A stretch of DNA of 64,000 nt from Candidatus Gastranaerophilales bacterium (GTDB taxonomy: Bacteria > Cyanobacteriota > Vampirovibrionia > Gastranaerophilales > Gastranaerophilaceae): contig CALUPW010000004.1 of the NCBI GenBank assembly GCA_944322785.1, forward strand, positions 62,001 to 126,000. Reading direction: 5' to 3'. This document shows positions 42,165-51,453 of this stretch, piece after piece. Below the pieces are notes generated by a model. It saw only the letters and a list, made by a program, of their open reading frames with translations, was not told the origin of the DNA and did not search any database. Within the stretch, counting starts at the first letter, position 1. The number at the start of each line of letters is the position of its first letter. The position numbers and the translations under genes are program-made.

Positions 42165-44666
42165 TTAAGATTCGGTATCCTGTTTATCTTCAAGTTCAAC
42201 TCCCAGTTCAGCTGCCAGCTGGGCTTCCAGTTCCGGATCCAGTTTCGGTTTTGTCGGAATTCTCATTGCATAGAATGAACGGATCACGAAAATCAAAGCG
42301 ATTACTAAGAATATCCAGCCTGCAACAGGTGCAATTTCTCTAAAAGACTGTGAAATTGCAATTTCCATTGCAAGAAGTCCGAATAATGTTGTAAACTTGA
42401 TAATCGGGTTCATTGCAACTGAAGATGTATCCTTAAACGGATCACCAACAGTGTCTCCGACAACCGTAGCTTCATGAAGCGGTGTGCCTTTTTCTGCTAA
42501 ATCGACTTCAACGATTTTCTTAGCGTTATCCCAGCATCCGCCTGCGTTTGCCATAAATACAGCCTGAAACAGACCGAATACGGCAATTGCAATCAGATAG
42601 CTTACAAAGAATGCAACAGGAGAAGATGTATCCATGCCCGGAGCTGAAAGACACGCAAAGGCAAGTGCGAAGGCAAACAATGCGATAAAGATATTAATCA
42701 TACCTTTTTGAGCATATTGTGTACAAATTTTTACAACTTCTTTTGAATTTGCAACATTTGCACTTTTGCAATCAGCATCGCCTAACTTGATGTTGTCTTT
42801 GATGTATTCGGTTGCAGAATATGCCCCGGTTGTAACTGCCTGCATAGATGCACCGCTGAACCAGTAGATTACGGCACCGCCTGCAAGGAATCCGAGGAGT
42901 GTGTAAGGATTCAGCATATTCAAAATCATTTCGGGTTCAATACCGAGAGTTGATTTGATAACAAGAATTAAAGAGAAAATCATGGTAGTTGCACCAACAA
43001 CCGCAGTACCGATTAACACCGGTTTTGAAGTTGCTTTAAAGGTGTTTCCTGCACCGTCATTTTCTTCCAAGTATTTTTTAGCGTTATCAAAATCGGGTTT
43101 AAATCCGAAATCTTTTTCAATTTCCTCACCGACATTCGGAATTTCTTCAATCAGAGAAAGTTCGTAAACTGATTGAGCGTTATCTGTAACAGGGCCGTAA
43201 CTGTCAACCGCAATTGTAACAGGTCCCATACCGAGGAAACCGAATGCGACAAGCCCGAAGGCAAATACGGACGGATAAATCATTACACTTGACGGAATAT
43301 AAAGAGATGCAACATAAGCAAGTCCCATCAAAAGAACGATTACCATGCCTATCCAGAAGGCAGAGAAATTACCTGAAACAATACCTGAAAGGATTGTTAA
43401 AGAAGCACCGCCTTCACGAGATGCCGTAACAACTTCTTCCGTATGTTTTGCTTTAGGTGACGTAAATATTTTTGTAAATTCCGGAATCAAAGCAGCACCG
43501 AGAGTACCGCAGGAAATGATAACGGAAAGTACAAGCCACAGATTTTCACACATATCAGCGAGCAGCCAGCGGCTAACGCCGAAGGTCATAATAATTGATA
43601 AAATTGAAGTTAACCATACGAGATTTGTCAACGGTTTTTCAAAATCAAATTTTTGAGTTTTTGCTGCATAAATTCTATCTGCGACAGAGTTAATCCAGTA
43701 TGAAACGACGGATGTAACAATCATCAAAAATCTCATAACAAAAATCCAGGTCAAAAGTTTAACCTGATTAGCTTCACCGAGAACAGCAAGCAGGATGAAT
43801 GAAACAAGAGCAACACCTGTTACACCGTAAGTTTCAAAACCATCAGCCGTCGGTCCGATAGAATCGCCGGCATTGTCGCCCGTACAGTCAGCAATAACAC
43901 CGGGGTTTCTCGGGTCGTCTTCTTTGATACCGAACTGAATTTTCATCAAATCTGAACCGATATCCGCAATTTTTGTAAAGATACCGCCTGCAACACGGAG
44001 TGCTGAAGCACCTAAAGATTCACCGATTGCAAAACCGATAAAACAAGCACCTGCGATTTCGCCCGGTACAAACAATAAAATTGTAAGCATCAAAATCAAT
44101 TCAACTGATACAAGACAAACACCGATTGACATACCGGCTTTTAACGGAATATTCAAAACATCAAGCGGATTGCCTTTTAATGATGCAAAAGAAGTTCTTG
44201 CGTTAGCAAGAGTATTCATTCTGATACCGAACCAGGCAACTGCATAAGAGCCTAAAATACCGATTACGGACCAGCCCAAAATAATCAATACATTCTTTAA
44301 AGGCATACCTTGCAGATAGCCGAAGTAGAATGCAATACACAAACCGATAAGAACTTCAAGTACGAGCAGAAACTTACCCTGTTGAATCAGGTAAGTTTTG
44401 CAGGTTTCAAAAATTGTATTTCCGACTTCAGCCATAGCTTTGTGGACATCCAATTTTTTAATACGCAAAAATTCAATAAATCCGAATATCAGTCCGATAA
44501 CAGAAATCAGGATTCCGATAAGAAGCAGCTGGTAACTGGTCAGACTTGCGTCTTTGATACTCGGAACAACTAAATCAGCTTCACTTGCAAGAGCAGGAGA
44601 AACTGCACAAAACAATGCAGCAAAAAGAGCAGCCATTGTTCTGGATGAAAGTAATTTTTTAAACAT
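42165..44666 (-). CDS. hppA: Membrane-bound ion-pumping pyrophosphatase
   Basis: 833 residues, longer than most, with an N-terminal signal-like segment (about 1-28) before the first of about 16 helices. Substrate motifs: GGIFTKIADIGSDL, DCTGDNAGDSIGPTADGFE (about 259), and ANAGGCWDNAKK plus VVGDTVGDPFKDT near the C-terminus. It couples PPi hydrolysis to ion transport. In the segment GNTFKATSKP the Lys at the fifth position resembles the K+-independent (H+) type, but the overall sequence resembles the Bacteroides-like Na+/H+ dual-pumping group, so ion choice is open. Promoter TTGTCA-N17-TATAAT; GGGAG before the ATG. Confidence 0.92.
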   Translation of the reverse strand: MFKKLLSSRTMAALFAALFCAVSPALASEADLVVPSIKDASLTSYQLLLIGILISVIGLIFGFIEFLRIKKLDVHKAMAEVGNTIFETCKTYLIQQGKFLLVLEVLIGLCIAFYFGYLQGMPLKNVLIILGWSVIGILGSYAVAWFGIRMNTLANARTSFASLKGNPLDVLNIPLKAGMSIGVCLVSVELILMLTILLFVPGEIAGACFIGFAIGESLGASALRVAGGIFTKIADIGSDLMKIQFGIKEDDPRNPGVIADCTGDNAGDSIGPTADGFETYGVTGVALVSFILLAVLGEANQVKLLTWIFVMRFLMIVTSVVSYWINSVADRIYAAKTQKFDFEKPLTNLVWLTSILSIIMTFGVSRWLLADMCENLWLVLSVIISCGTLGAALIPEFTKIFTSPKAKHTEEVVTASREGGASLTILSGIVSGNFSAFWIGMVIVLLMGLAYVASLYIPSSVMIYPSVFAFGLVAFGFLGMGPVTIAVDSYGPVTDNAQSVYELSLIEEIPNVGEEIEKDFGFKPDFDNAKKYLEENDGAGNTFKATSKPVLIGTAVVGATTMIFSLILVIKSTLGIEPEMILNMLNPYTLLGFLAGGAVIYWFSGASMQAVTTGAYSATEYIKDNIKLGDADCKSANVANSKEVVKICTQYAQKGMINIFIALFAFALAFACLSAPGMDTSSPVAFFVSYLIAIAVFGLFQAVFMANAGGCWDNAKKIVEVDLAEKGTPLHEATVVGDTVGDPFKDTSSVAMNPIIKFTTLFGLLAMEIAISQSFREIAPVAGWIFLVIALIFVIRSFYAMRIPTKPKLDPELEAQLAAELGVELEDKQDTES

Positions 44667-44704
44667 AAACTCTCCCTCTTTGATTAAGTCGTTTCACGCT
44701 GAAT

Positions 44705-44733
44705 ATTATAATTCAAATTAAAATTTGTGACAA
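44705..44733 (-). promoter_or_regulatory. Strong promoter for hppA
   Basis: Minus strand TTGTCA (44728-44733), 17-nt spacer, TATAAT (44705-44710). TSS about 44698, ~30 nt before the ATG at 44666. Confidence 0.75.
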
Positions 44734-44806
44734 GATTGTAACAATAAATCATATTATTTTACAACCGTTTTTTATGATAAAATTTTTTTGAATTTAAGGC
44801 AGGAAT

Positions 44807-45151
44807 ATGAAAAGAAAAAAATTAACCGAATTATGTTTAATATCAGAGGACACGATTGCGGACAATCCGTTTAAAGATGATTATGATATAACAATCGTAC
44901 GTCATAAGAGCAATAAAAAATGGTTCGGAGTTATTTTTTTGCTGGAAGATAAACTCTTTATTAATCTAAAATGCCATCCGGATCTTGCTGCCGTATTAAA
45001 AGACGAATATCCCGCAATAAGTGCTGCATGGCACATGAATAAAAAACACTGGATTAAAGTTGATGTAAACAATATTGATAAAAAAACTCTTTTAAATCTT
45101 ATACAAATAAGTTACAACCTGACAGCACCCAAACGAAAAAAGATTATTTAA
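44807..45151 (+). CDS. MmcQ/YjbR family protein
   Basis: 114 residues. The family (DUF419) has a double-wing fold: ITIVRHKSNKKWFGVIFLLE, INLKCHPDLAAVLKDEYPAI, and AWHMNKKHWIKVDV. DNA binding has been proposed for relatives; the role is unknown. AAGGC about 7 nt before ATG. Divergent from hppA and convergent with the gene ending at 45158. Confidence 0.85.
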   Translation: MKRKKLTELCLISEDTIADNPFKDDYDITIVRHKSNKKWFGVIFLLEDKLFINLKCHPDLAAVLKDEYPAISAAWHMNKKHWIKVDVNNIDKKTLLNLIQISYNLTAPKRKKII

Positions 45152-45157
45152 TAAATA

Positions 45158-46102
45158 TCATTCTATATAACTATACGGGATATCATTTTTTATAATCAGA
45201 AAACTTCTTAAAACTATAAGAAACATTATAACTGAAATAATACCGCCCACCAAACTTGATCTATCAAAAAAATAAATTATTAACATCAAAACTGCGGGTA
45301 ATGCCCCAAAATGCAAAACAGCAACATAAGGATGTCCTTTTATAACATCCCATATAGAAACAGGTATAGTAGCGTCAAGATTTTTTAAACTTACATCGGT
45401 TTCGTATGTCAAAAATCTCCAGAGAAGAACACAGAAAAGTGCCAGAGCGAAAAAGCCAAAGGCGATATCTCTTGATAAAAAAGATGCAACCGTCATTAAA
45501 TAAAAAACAACAAGCGAGAGCGGAAATACTATGCTAAAATAAATATTGCCTTTTAACACATCAAACACCGAAATCTGTATTTTATCAGCATCTTGCAGCG
45601 ACTGTAAGTACATTTCTTCCATGTTAGAATGTTTTATTGCCGCTGTATAAATCTCTTTATCGATTAAATTCTTGTCCAATAAATCTTTTAGCGATTTTTT
45701 AAAACTATTACCAACTAATTTTTCTATTTTTATCAGGCAACGTTCTCTTTGCAAACCATAAACATCCACTACCTCCATTTGTTTCAAATTTTTCATTTCA
45801 AAGTCATACAAATCAGAATACATGCTATTCAAAACGGGTTCATGCAGCTCTTCAGGCACACCCGATGCAATAAGATCAATTGTTTTGTGAAAAACCCACT
45901 CTGCTATAACCTGTACAACAATACTGCGTAAGTAATTATCTTTACAATCTTCCGAATGTACACGCTCGCCTGCAAGAAGTGAGTACTTATAAACAGTATC
46001 ACGGACGTAAATTTCGCTGTCACTGTATTTTTCAGGTATTAGCCCCCTTACCTGAAACCTCAGCTGATTTGCAAATTCTTTGTAATCAAATTCGTCACTC
46101 AC
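45158..46102 (-). CDS. Hypothetical polytopic membrane protein
   Basis: 314 residues. N-terminal soluble helical half (about 1-180), then four transmembrane segments (about 190-210, 215-232, 262-278, 283-301). No family recognised. AAAGGAGAG before the ATG. It follows the exported protein at 46118 by 15 nt on the same strand and is probably co-transcribed with it, so both may serve the envelope. Confidence 0.55.
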   Translation of the reverse strand: MSDEFDYKEFANQLRFQVRGLIPEKYSDSEIYVRDTVYKYSLLAGERVHSEDCKDNYLRSIVVQVIAEWVFHKTIDLIASGVPEELHEPVLNSMYSDLYDFEMKNLKQMEVVDVYGLQRERCLIKIEKLVGNSFKKSLKDLLDKNLIDKEIYTAAIKHSNMEEMYLQSLQDADKIQISVFDVLKGNIYFSIVFPLSLVVFYLMTVASFLSRDIAFGFFALALFCVLLWRFLTYETDVSLKNLDATIPVSIWDVIKGHPYVAVLHFGALPAVLMLIIYFFDRSSLVGGIISVIMFLIVLRSFLIIKNDIPYSYIE

Positions 46103-46117
46103 TAAACTCTCCTTTTT

Positions 46118-47002
46118 TTATAAACTCAAATGAACATCTTCCAGCAGTTTTATTTCAAATTCACTTCCTGCAGGAATTGACACACGCCCGCCTTTATAAC
46201 CGATTGAAAAAACAGGTGAACCAGCGAAATTAACAACATATGCAGCTACACCTACAATTGTCGGTAAAGGTGAAATAATTACGCCTACAGGATTGTCTGC
46301 AAACTTTTTGGAAGTCTGGCGAGTTTTTTTATAAAAATTGTGACCTTTTTCAACCTGATTAACAACACCTTTCCAGTACTGTCGTTTGCCTTTGATATTA
46401 TTTATAAAGATTTTTTTGTGATTTGCTTTTGTGACTTTTCCATGAACCGAATAGGTGCGCCCTTTAAATTGGACAGTTTCTATAGCAAGTTCCACAAGTC
46501 CTCCGTTGCCTGTAATCTGCGGAAGATGCGAATCAACAACAGATGCTGTAAAAACCGTTCCTGCAGGAATTGTCACATACCGTTGATAAACAGGTGTTAA
46601 TGATGTAAAACTAACTTTGGAACCGGGTTTTAAATAATCCGATACCAGATTATTTGATTTCAGACGGAATTTTGTACCTTTTTTGATTTTAATAGCGGTA
46701 AAATCATCTTCTGTTAAAGTGGTTCCCGGAAGATTTTTATTAACTTTTTTCTTTGCAGGCTCGGCAATGGCAGGCGTGGTTTTTGGCGGTGCCTGAGTTG
46801 TAGAAGTTGTAGATTTTGGTTGTGTTGTAACAGTTTTTGACGGTGCTGCTGTTTTTGGAAGCGGCGGCAGATTTTCCTGTTCCAGTTTTGAAGGATTGTA
46901 ATTTTTTCTGATTTCCTCATCAATTGACAAATCAAGCTGTAATGCGGCTGCCGGCCCGATTATAAAACACAAATTGAATAAAATCAGAAATATCTTTTTC
47001 AC
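46118..47002 (-). CDS. Exported envelope protein, paralogue of 27221-28156
   Basis: 294 residues. Signal peptide (KKIFLILFNLCFIIGPAAA), a Pro/Thr/Lys-rich segment (about 38-85), and a conserved domain with GTKFRLKS, KVSFTSLTP, TIPAGTVFTASV and a terminal SIPAGSEFEIKL. The same block order occurs at 27221-28156. I set the start at GTG 47002 (GGAG 7 nt upstream); the frame is open 63 nt further up without an SD. Function unknown. Periplasmic/outer-envelope role inferred from the signal and the Pro-rich, wall-spanning type segment. Confidence 0.68.
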   Translation of the reverse strand: MKKIFLILFNLCFIIGPAAALQLDLSIDEEIRKNYNPSKLEQENLPPLPKTAAPSKTVTTQPKSTTSTTQAPPKTTPAIAEPAKKKVNKNLPGTTLTEDDFTAIKIKKGTKFRLKSNNLVSDYLKPGSKVSFTSLTPVYQRYVTIPAGTVFTASVVDSHLPQITGNGGLVELAIETVQFKGRTYSVHGKVTKANHKKIFINNIKGKRQYWKGVVNQVEKGHNFYKKTRQTSKKFADNPVGVIISPLPTIVGVAAYVVNFAGSPVFSIGYKGGRVSIPAGSEFEIKLLEDVHLSL

Positions 47003-47075
47003 CAAATCTCTCCAAAAATCAAATACCACGCTTAACGCAGTTCTCACCGCAGAAAAACGTGGCATTTATATAAAA

Positions 47076-48449
47076 TTACTTGCTTAAAAGTTCATTGATA
47101 GCTTTAGCTGCTTTTTTACCCGCACCCATTGCGTTAATTGCGTTGGATTCTCCAACCGGCGCAACATCTCCGCCTGCATAAACCGTCGGAATATTTGTTG
47201 CACGGGTTTCGCCGTCAACGGTTATATAACCTCTTTTATCAGTAATTATATCAATACCGTCAGCTTCTGCAGAACGTTGTATAATCGGGTTCGGCCCAGT
47301 ACCGAGCGCAACAATTACCGTATCAAGCTCCATCGTTTCAATTTTGCCTGTCGGAACAGGTTTACGGCGTCCGCTCTCATCCGGTTCGCCGAGTTCCATA
47401 ACCTCAAGCTCAACAGCTTTTACATACCCGTCCTCACCGATAATTTCTTTCGGGGCATAGAGAAATTTGAAAATAACACCTTCTTCTTTTGCGTGGCGGA
47501 TTTCTTCAAGACGTGCAGGAAGTTCTTTTTCCGTACGTCTGTAGATAATATAAACTTCTTCAAATCCGACTCTGACAGCGGTTCTTGCCGCATCCATCGC
47601 AACGTTTCCGCCGCCGAACACAGCGACTTTTTTGCCGACTCTTAACGGTGTCGGGCTGTCTGATTGTCCTGCATTCATTAAGTTTACACGTGTCAAAAAT
47701 TCATTTGCTGAAAATACTCCATTCAAATTTTCACCGGGCACATGAAGCATTTTCGGAAGCCCTGCGCCCGAACAAATAAATATAGCATCAAAACCGTCAT
47801 CTTTAAGTTGTTTAAGTGTAACGGATTTTCCTACAATAACGTTTGTATGGAATTCAACCCCCATAGCTTTTAAGTTGGTTATTTCCCGATCAAGAACCGT
47901 TCTGGGAAGTCTGAAAGGCGGAATACCGTATCTTAAAACACCGCCCAGTTTATGAAGGGCTTCAAATACAACAACTTCATGACCTGCTTTACGCAAATCC
48001 GCTGCAGCAGTAATTCCGGCACATCCGGAGCCGACAATTGCAACCTTTTTACCTGAAGGTTTAATTTCCGGCATATCAGCTTTTGTGTTGTCGCCGACAT
48101 ATCTTTCCAGAGCGCCGATTGCAACCGGAAGACCTTTAATTCCTAAAATACATTTACCTTCACACTGTCTTTCCTGAGGACAAACTCTGCCGCAGACAGA
48201 CGGAAGCATACTTGTTTCACGGATAATTTCACCTGCTTTGTCAAGATTGCCTTCCTTGATTTCATGAATGAACTGCGGAATTTGAATGTTCACCGGACAG
48301 CCTTTTACACACTGCGGATTTTTACAATTTAAACATCTTGAAGCCTCAAGCTTGACCTGCTCGGGCGTAAGATTGCTTTCGACCGGATCAAAATTGTGAC
48401 GTCTTTCCATTTTATCCTGTTCAATTACTCTTTGTCTTTCTACAGCCAT
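47076..48449 (-). CDS. gltA: NADPH-dependent glutamate synthase/NfnB-like flavoprotein
   Basis: 457 residues. N-terminal Cys-rich Fe-S domain (SRCLNCKNPQCVKGCPVNI, then VCGRVCPQERQCEGKC), then two dinucleotide folds: VAIVGSGCAGITAAADLRKAG (FAD) and VAVFGGGNVAMDAARTAVRVG (NADPH). The C-terminal FAD segment is YAGGDVAPV. This is the GltD/SudA fold of the homotetrameric GltA type (TIGR01316-like). It could be the small glutamate synthase subunit or the NADPH-oxidising subunit of Nfn/sulfide dehydrogenase; no partner gene (sudB/nfnA or gltB) flanks it, so it probably works with a distant partner. Confidence 0.88.
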   Translation of the reverse strand: MAVERQRVIEQDKMERRHNFDPVESNLTPEQVKLEASRCLNCKNPQCVKGCPVNIQIPQFIHEIKEGNLDKAGEIIRETSMLPSVCGRVCPQERQCEGKCILGIKGLPVAIGALERYVGDNTKADMPEIKPSGKKVAIVGSGCAGITAAADLRKAGHEVVVFEALHKLGGVLRYGIPPFRLPRTVLDREITNLKAMGVEFHTNVIVGKSVTLKQLKDDGFDAIFICSGAGLPKMLHVPGENLNGVFSANEFLTRVNLMNAGQSDSPTPLRVGKKVAVFGGGNVAMDAARTAVRVGFEEVYIIYRRTEKELPARLEEIRHAKEEGVIFKFLYAPKEIIGEDGYVKAVELEVMELGEPDESGRRKPVPTGKIETMELDTVIVALGTGPNPIIQRSAEADGIDIITDKRGYITVDGETRATNIPTVYAGGDVAPVGESNAINAMGAGKKAAKAINELLSK

Positions 48450-48540
48450 TTTATATCCCCTTCTTATCGTAATGATTTACTCTTAATATGAACATTGTAA
48501 TCAAAAAACGTTATTAATGCAAGAAGGGAAATAAAGGAGA

Positions 48541-48900
48541 TAAGACGAGAGGACGTAAAGTGCGTATCAAAATGAATAAGTGAATAAGTGAATAGGAGAA
48601 TAAGTTCGTTACGTAAAAAAGACGTAAAGACGCTAAGACGTTAAGTTCTAAACATAGTGAAGGGTGAGAAGAGTTGAAGAGAGTTGAAAAGGTGAACGGG
48701 CGAAAGGTTGAGGGGATTGTTACACAATAAATCCCCTCTCCCTGCGGGATGCTAGCTCGAACAGGCGAAAATATACTTTTCCTTCTCCCTACGGGAGAGG
48801 GTTAGGGTGAGGGGGCGGATGGGAAAGTGAGGAGTGAAGAGTGAAGAGTGAAGAGTGAAGGGTGAAGAGAGTTGAAAAGGTGAAGAAGAGCGGAAAATAT
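48541..48900. repeat. Minisatellite mosaic with REP-like palindrome
   Basis: No gene is supported in 48450-48965. Several short tandem families are visible: octamer GAATAAGT (about 4 copies, 48574-48605), octamer GACGTAAA-type (3 copies, 48621-48644), heptamer AGTGAAG (4 perfect + 1 imperfect, 48833-48867). A 21-nt direct repeat beginning GAAGAGAGTTG is at 48676-48696 and 48864-48884. A CTCCC-TAC-GGGAG palindrome with a GGGTTAGGGTGAGGG tail (48784-48815), and a partial copy at 48735-48750, match a common bacterial intergenic repeat type. The plus strand is strongly purine-biased. Confidence 0.8.
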
Positions 48901-48931
48901 GACAGGGCGTTAATGTTAAAAGCCGGAGAGC

Positions 48932-48959
48932 TTGCAAAAAACGCTTTTAATAGTAAAAT
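48932..48959 (+). promoter_or_regulatory. Promoter of possible leaderless mutS2 mRNA
   Basis: TTGCAA (48932-48937), 16-nt spacer, TAAAAT (48954-48959), then 6 nt to the ATG at 48966. No Shine-Dalgarno fits. Confidence 0.5.
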
Positions 48960-48965
48960 TGCCTT

Positions 48966-51362
48966 ATGAATATTGAAGAAAAAACTATAAAAACATTAGA
49001 ATTCGACAAAATTCAGGAGAAAGTTTCGCTTTTTGCCAAAACACCACAAAGCAGGAGTTTTGCACTAAATGCTCCTGTCTGCAATGATTACAAAGAAATC
49101 ATTAAAGCTTTAACATTCACAAAAGAAGCAAAAAAACTTCTTGATTACTCACTTGATATTCCGATAGGATTTGTTGCGGATATAGATGAAATCCGAAAAA
49201 ATTCTCTTATAAGTTATTTAACTGCTGAAGAATTAACCGATATCGCCAAAACACTCCATTCTTCCCGACTTGTTAAAAAATTCTTACATGAAAATTCGGA
49301 AGAAATTCAAATACCGCAGCTTTTAAGTCTTTCCGAAAATCTTTTGTCTGTCAAAGATTTGGAGGAAAAAATTTTTAATACGTTTGACGAAAATCTTGAA
49401 ATAAAAAAAGATGCAACGCCGGAACTTAAAGGTTTCTGGAATTCACTTACCGACAACGAAAAAAATCTAAGAAACAAAGTAAACGATTTATTAAATTCAG
49501 CAGAATTTTCAAAACATCTGCAGGAAAATATTTATACGACACGTGATGAAAGAATTGTTTTTCAGGTAAAGGCTCCCTCAAAAAACAAGGTTAAAGGTAT
49601 TGTACATGATGTTTCAGCTACAAATAAGACTTTTTACATAGAACCCGAGGAAATAGTTCCGATAAATAACAGAATTCGTGAGATTAAATCACAAATTCAT
49701 GCAGAAGAGGTTAAAATTCTTATTGAACTTTCATCTCTTGTTAAAGAAAAAATGACCGATTTAAAAATTACAGAACGACTGCTTGCAGAAATTGATTTTC
49801 ATTTTGCAAAAGCAAGATATGCTGCAAGAATTGAGGCAATTGAACCTGAAATTACAAAACCTGATTCTGACACAAATGATACTCAAAAAATTGTTGCTTT
49901 TGAAAATATGCGCCACCCGCTTTTAATCGGGACTGTTGACAACATTGTATCCAATGATTTTGAAATCGGAAAGATTTATAAATCAATTATCATTACAGGC
50001 TCCAACACCGGCGGCAAAACCGTTACCATAAAAACAATCGGACTTTTTATTCTGATGGCAAAAGCAGGATTTTTCCTTCCATGTACAATGGCAAAACTTT
50101 ATCCGTTTAAAAAAGTTTTCGCAGATATCGGAGATGATCAGAGCATTTTACAGAGTTTGTCAACTTTTTCATCTCACATGAAAAATATAATAGAAATTAT
50201 TGAAAAATCCGATGAGGAAACTTATGTTCTTCTTGATGAAATCTGTGCAGGAACAGATCCGCAGGAAGGTTCGGTTCTTGCAAAAGTTATTCTTGAAAAT
50301 CTGGCGCAAAAAGGTGCTTTTTCAACAGTTACAACCCATTACGGAGAATTAAAAGCGCTTGAATTTTCAAATCCGTATTTTAAAAATGCATCGGTTGAGT
50401 TTGATACAAATTCTTTAAAACCAACATACAAACTTTTAATCGGTATTCCGGGATTGAGTAATGCAATTGCAATTTCGGCAAATCTCGGATTGCCTGATGA
50501 GATAACTGAAAAAGCAAAAGAAATTTTAATAAATCAAAAAGACCCATCTATTCTTGTTGTTGAAAAATTACAGCAGACTCAGCAGGAGTTGAGTGACAAT
50601 TTGAAAGAAACCGAAATTGCAAAAGAAGAAGCGGATGAACTAAAAAAAGAATATGAAGAAAATCTTGAGGCAATAAAAAAAGACAAGAAAAAGACAATAA
50701 AATCAATTAAAACAAAATTTGATTACGAGATGCTTGAAGTTAGAGCCGAATTAAAAGAAATAATTGATGATATGCGAAAAGAAAAATCCGAAAAAATTGC
50801 CCGCCGCTCATATTCAAGGCTTGCCAAACTCGAACAGGATTTTAATGAAAAACTTGACAAATATGATGAAAAAAATCAGTATAAACCTGTTGATTTTGAA
50901 AAAGTCGAAATAGGCGACAAACTTCTTGTAAAAGAACTTCACCAAACAGTAACCGTACTTTCCAAACCTGATAAAAAAGGCAAAATTTTTGTTCAGCTGG
51001 GAAATATAAAAACAAAAATGGATAAAGAAAAACTTGCCCCTTATGATAAAAAATATGAAAACAAATCAAAAGGATATATCCCGGTAAATGTGGAACCGTT
51101 TGAGCTTAGGCGTCGGGAAGTTTCAAACCGTCTGGATATACGTGGAAAAACAGTTGAAGATGCACTTGATGCTTTAGAATTGTTTCTTGATCAGGCAAGC
51201 CTTGCAAACTTTTCGGAAGTTTCTGTTATTCACGGACACGGCACCGGAGCTTTGAAATCAGCAGTTAGAGGATTTTTAAAAACGTCACCCTACGTTTCAA
51301 CATTCAGACCCGGCGGCGACGGAGAAGGAGGAGACGGAATCAGTATAATTGACTTAAAATAA
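48966..51362 (+). CDS. mutS2: Endonuclease MutS2
   Basis: 798 residues. N-terminal core/clamp domain, ABC ATPase with Walker A ITGSNTGGKTVTIKTIG (about 345), LDEICAGTDPQEGS (Walker B/signature), a long coiled-coil (about 520-640), and a C-terminal Smr domain (LDIRGKTVEDALDALELFLD, VIHGHGTGALKSAVRGFLK). It lacks the MutS mismatch-recognition domain. MutS2 suppresses recombination or rescues collided ribosomes in different species. No ribosome site; promoter placement suggests a leaderless mRNA. The upstream DNA is a minisatellite array. Confidence 0.96.
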   Translation: MNIEEKTIKTLEFDKIQEKVSLFAKTPQSRSFALNAPVCNDYKEIIKALTFTKEAKKLLDYSLDIPIGFVADIDEIRKNSLISYLTAEELTDIAKTLHSSRLVKKFLHENSEEIQIPQLLSLSENLLSVKDLEEKIFNTFDENLEIKKDATPELKGFWNSLTDNEKNLRNKVNDLLNSAEFSKHLQENIYTTRDERIVFQVKAPSKNKVKGIVHDVSATNKTFYIEPEEIVPINNRIREIKSQIHAEEVKILIELSSLVKEKMTDLKITERLLAEIDFHFAKARYAARIEAIEPEITKPDSDTNDTQKIVAFENMRHPLLIGTVDNIVSNDFEIGKIYKSIIITGSNTGGKTVTIKTIGLFILMAKAGFFLPCTMAKLYPFKKVFADIGDDQSILQSLSTFSSHMKNIIEIIEKSDEETYVLLDEICAGTDPQEGSVLAKVILENLAQKGAFSTVTTHYGELKALEFSNPYFKNASVEFDTNSLKPTYKLLIGIPGLSNAIAISANLGLPDEITEKAKEILINQKDPSILVVEKLQQTQQELSDNLKETEIAKEEADELKKEYEENLEAIKKDKKKTIKSIKTKFDYEMLEVRAELKEIIDDMRKEKSEKIARRSYSRLAKLEQDFNEKLDKYDEKNQYKPVDFEKVEIGDKLLVKELHQTVTVLSKPDKKGKIFVQLGNIKTKMDKEKLAPYDKKYENKSKGYIPVNVEPFELRRREVSNRLDIRGKTVEDALDALELFLDQASLANFSEVSVIHGHGTGALKSAVRGFLKTSPYVSTFRPGGDGEGGDGISIIDLK

Positions 51363-51453
51363 AATAAGGTTTATTATTAATTTAAGAAAAATAATACAAA
51401 ATAAACGTTTTCTGTGCTATAATATTTTGACGATATAATTTAAGGAGCCTGAA

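Noticed and set aside
48752-48937. Open frame on the minus strand (61 residues)
   Set aside because: It lies wholly in the minisatellite/REP region and reads PLTLTLSRREKE, a typical false translation of a dispersed repeat.
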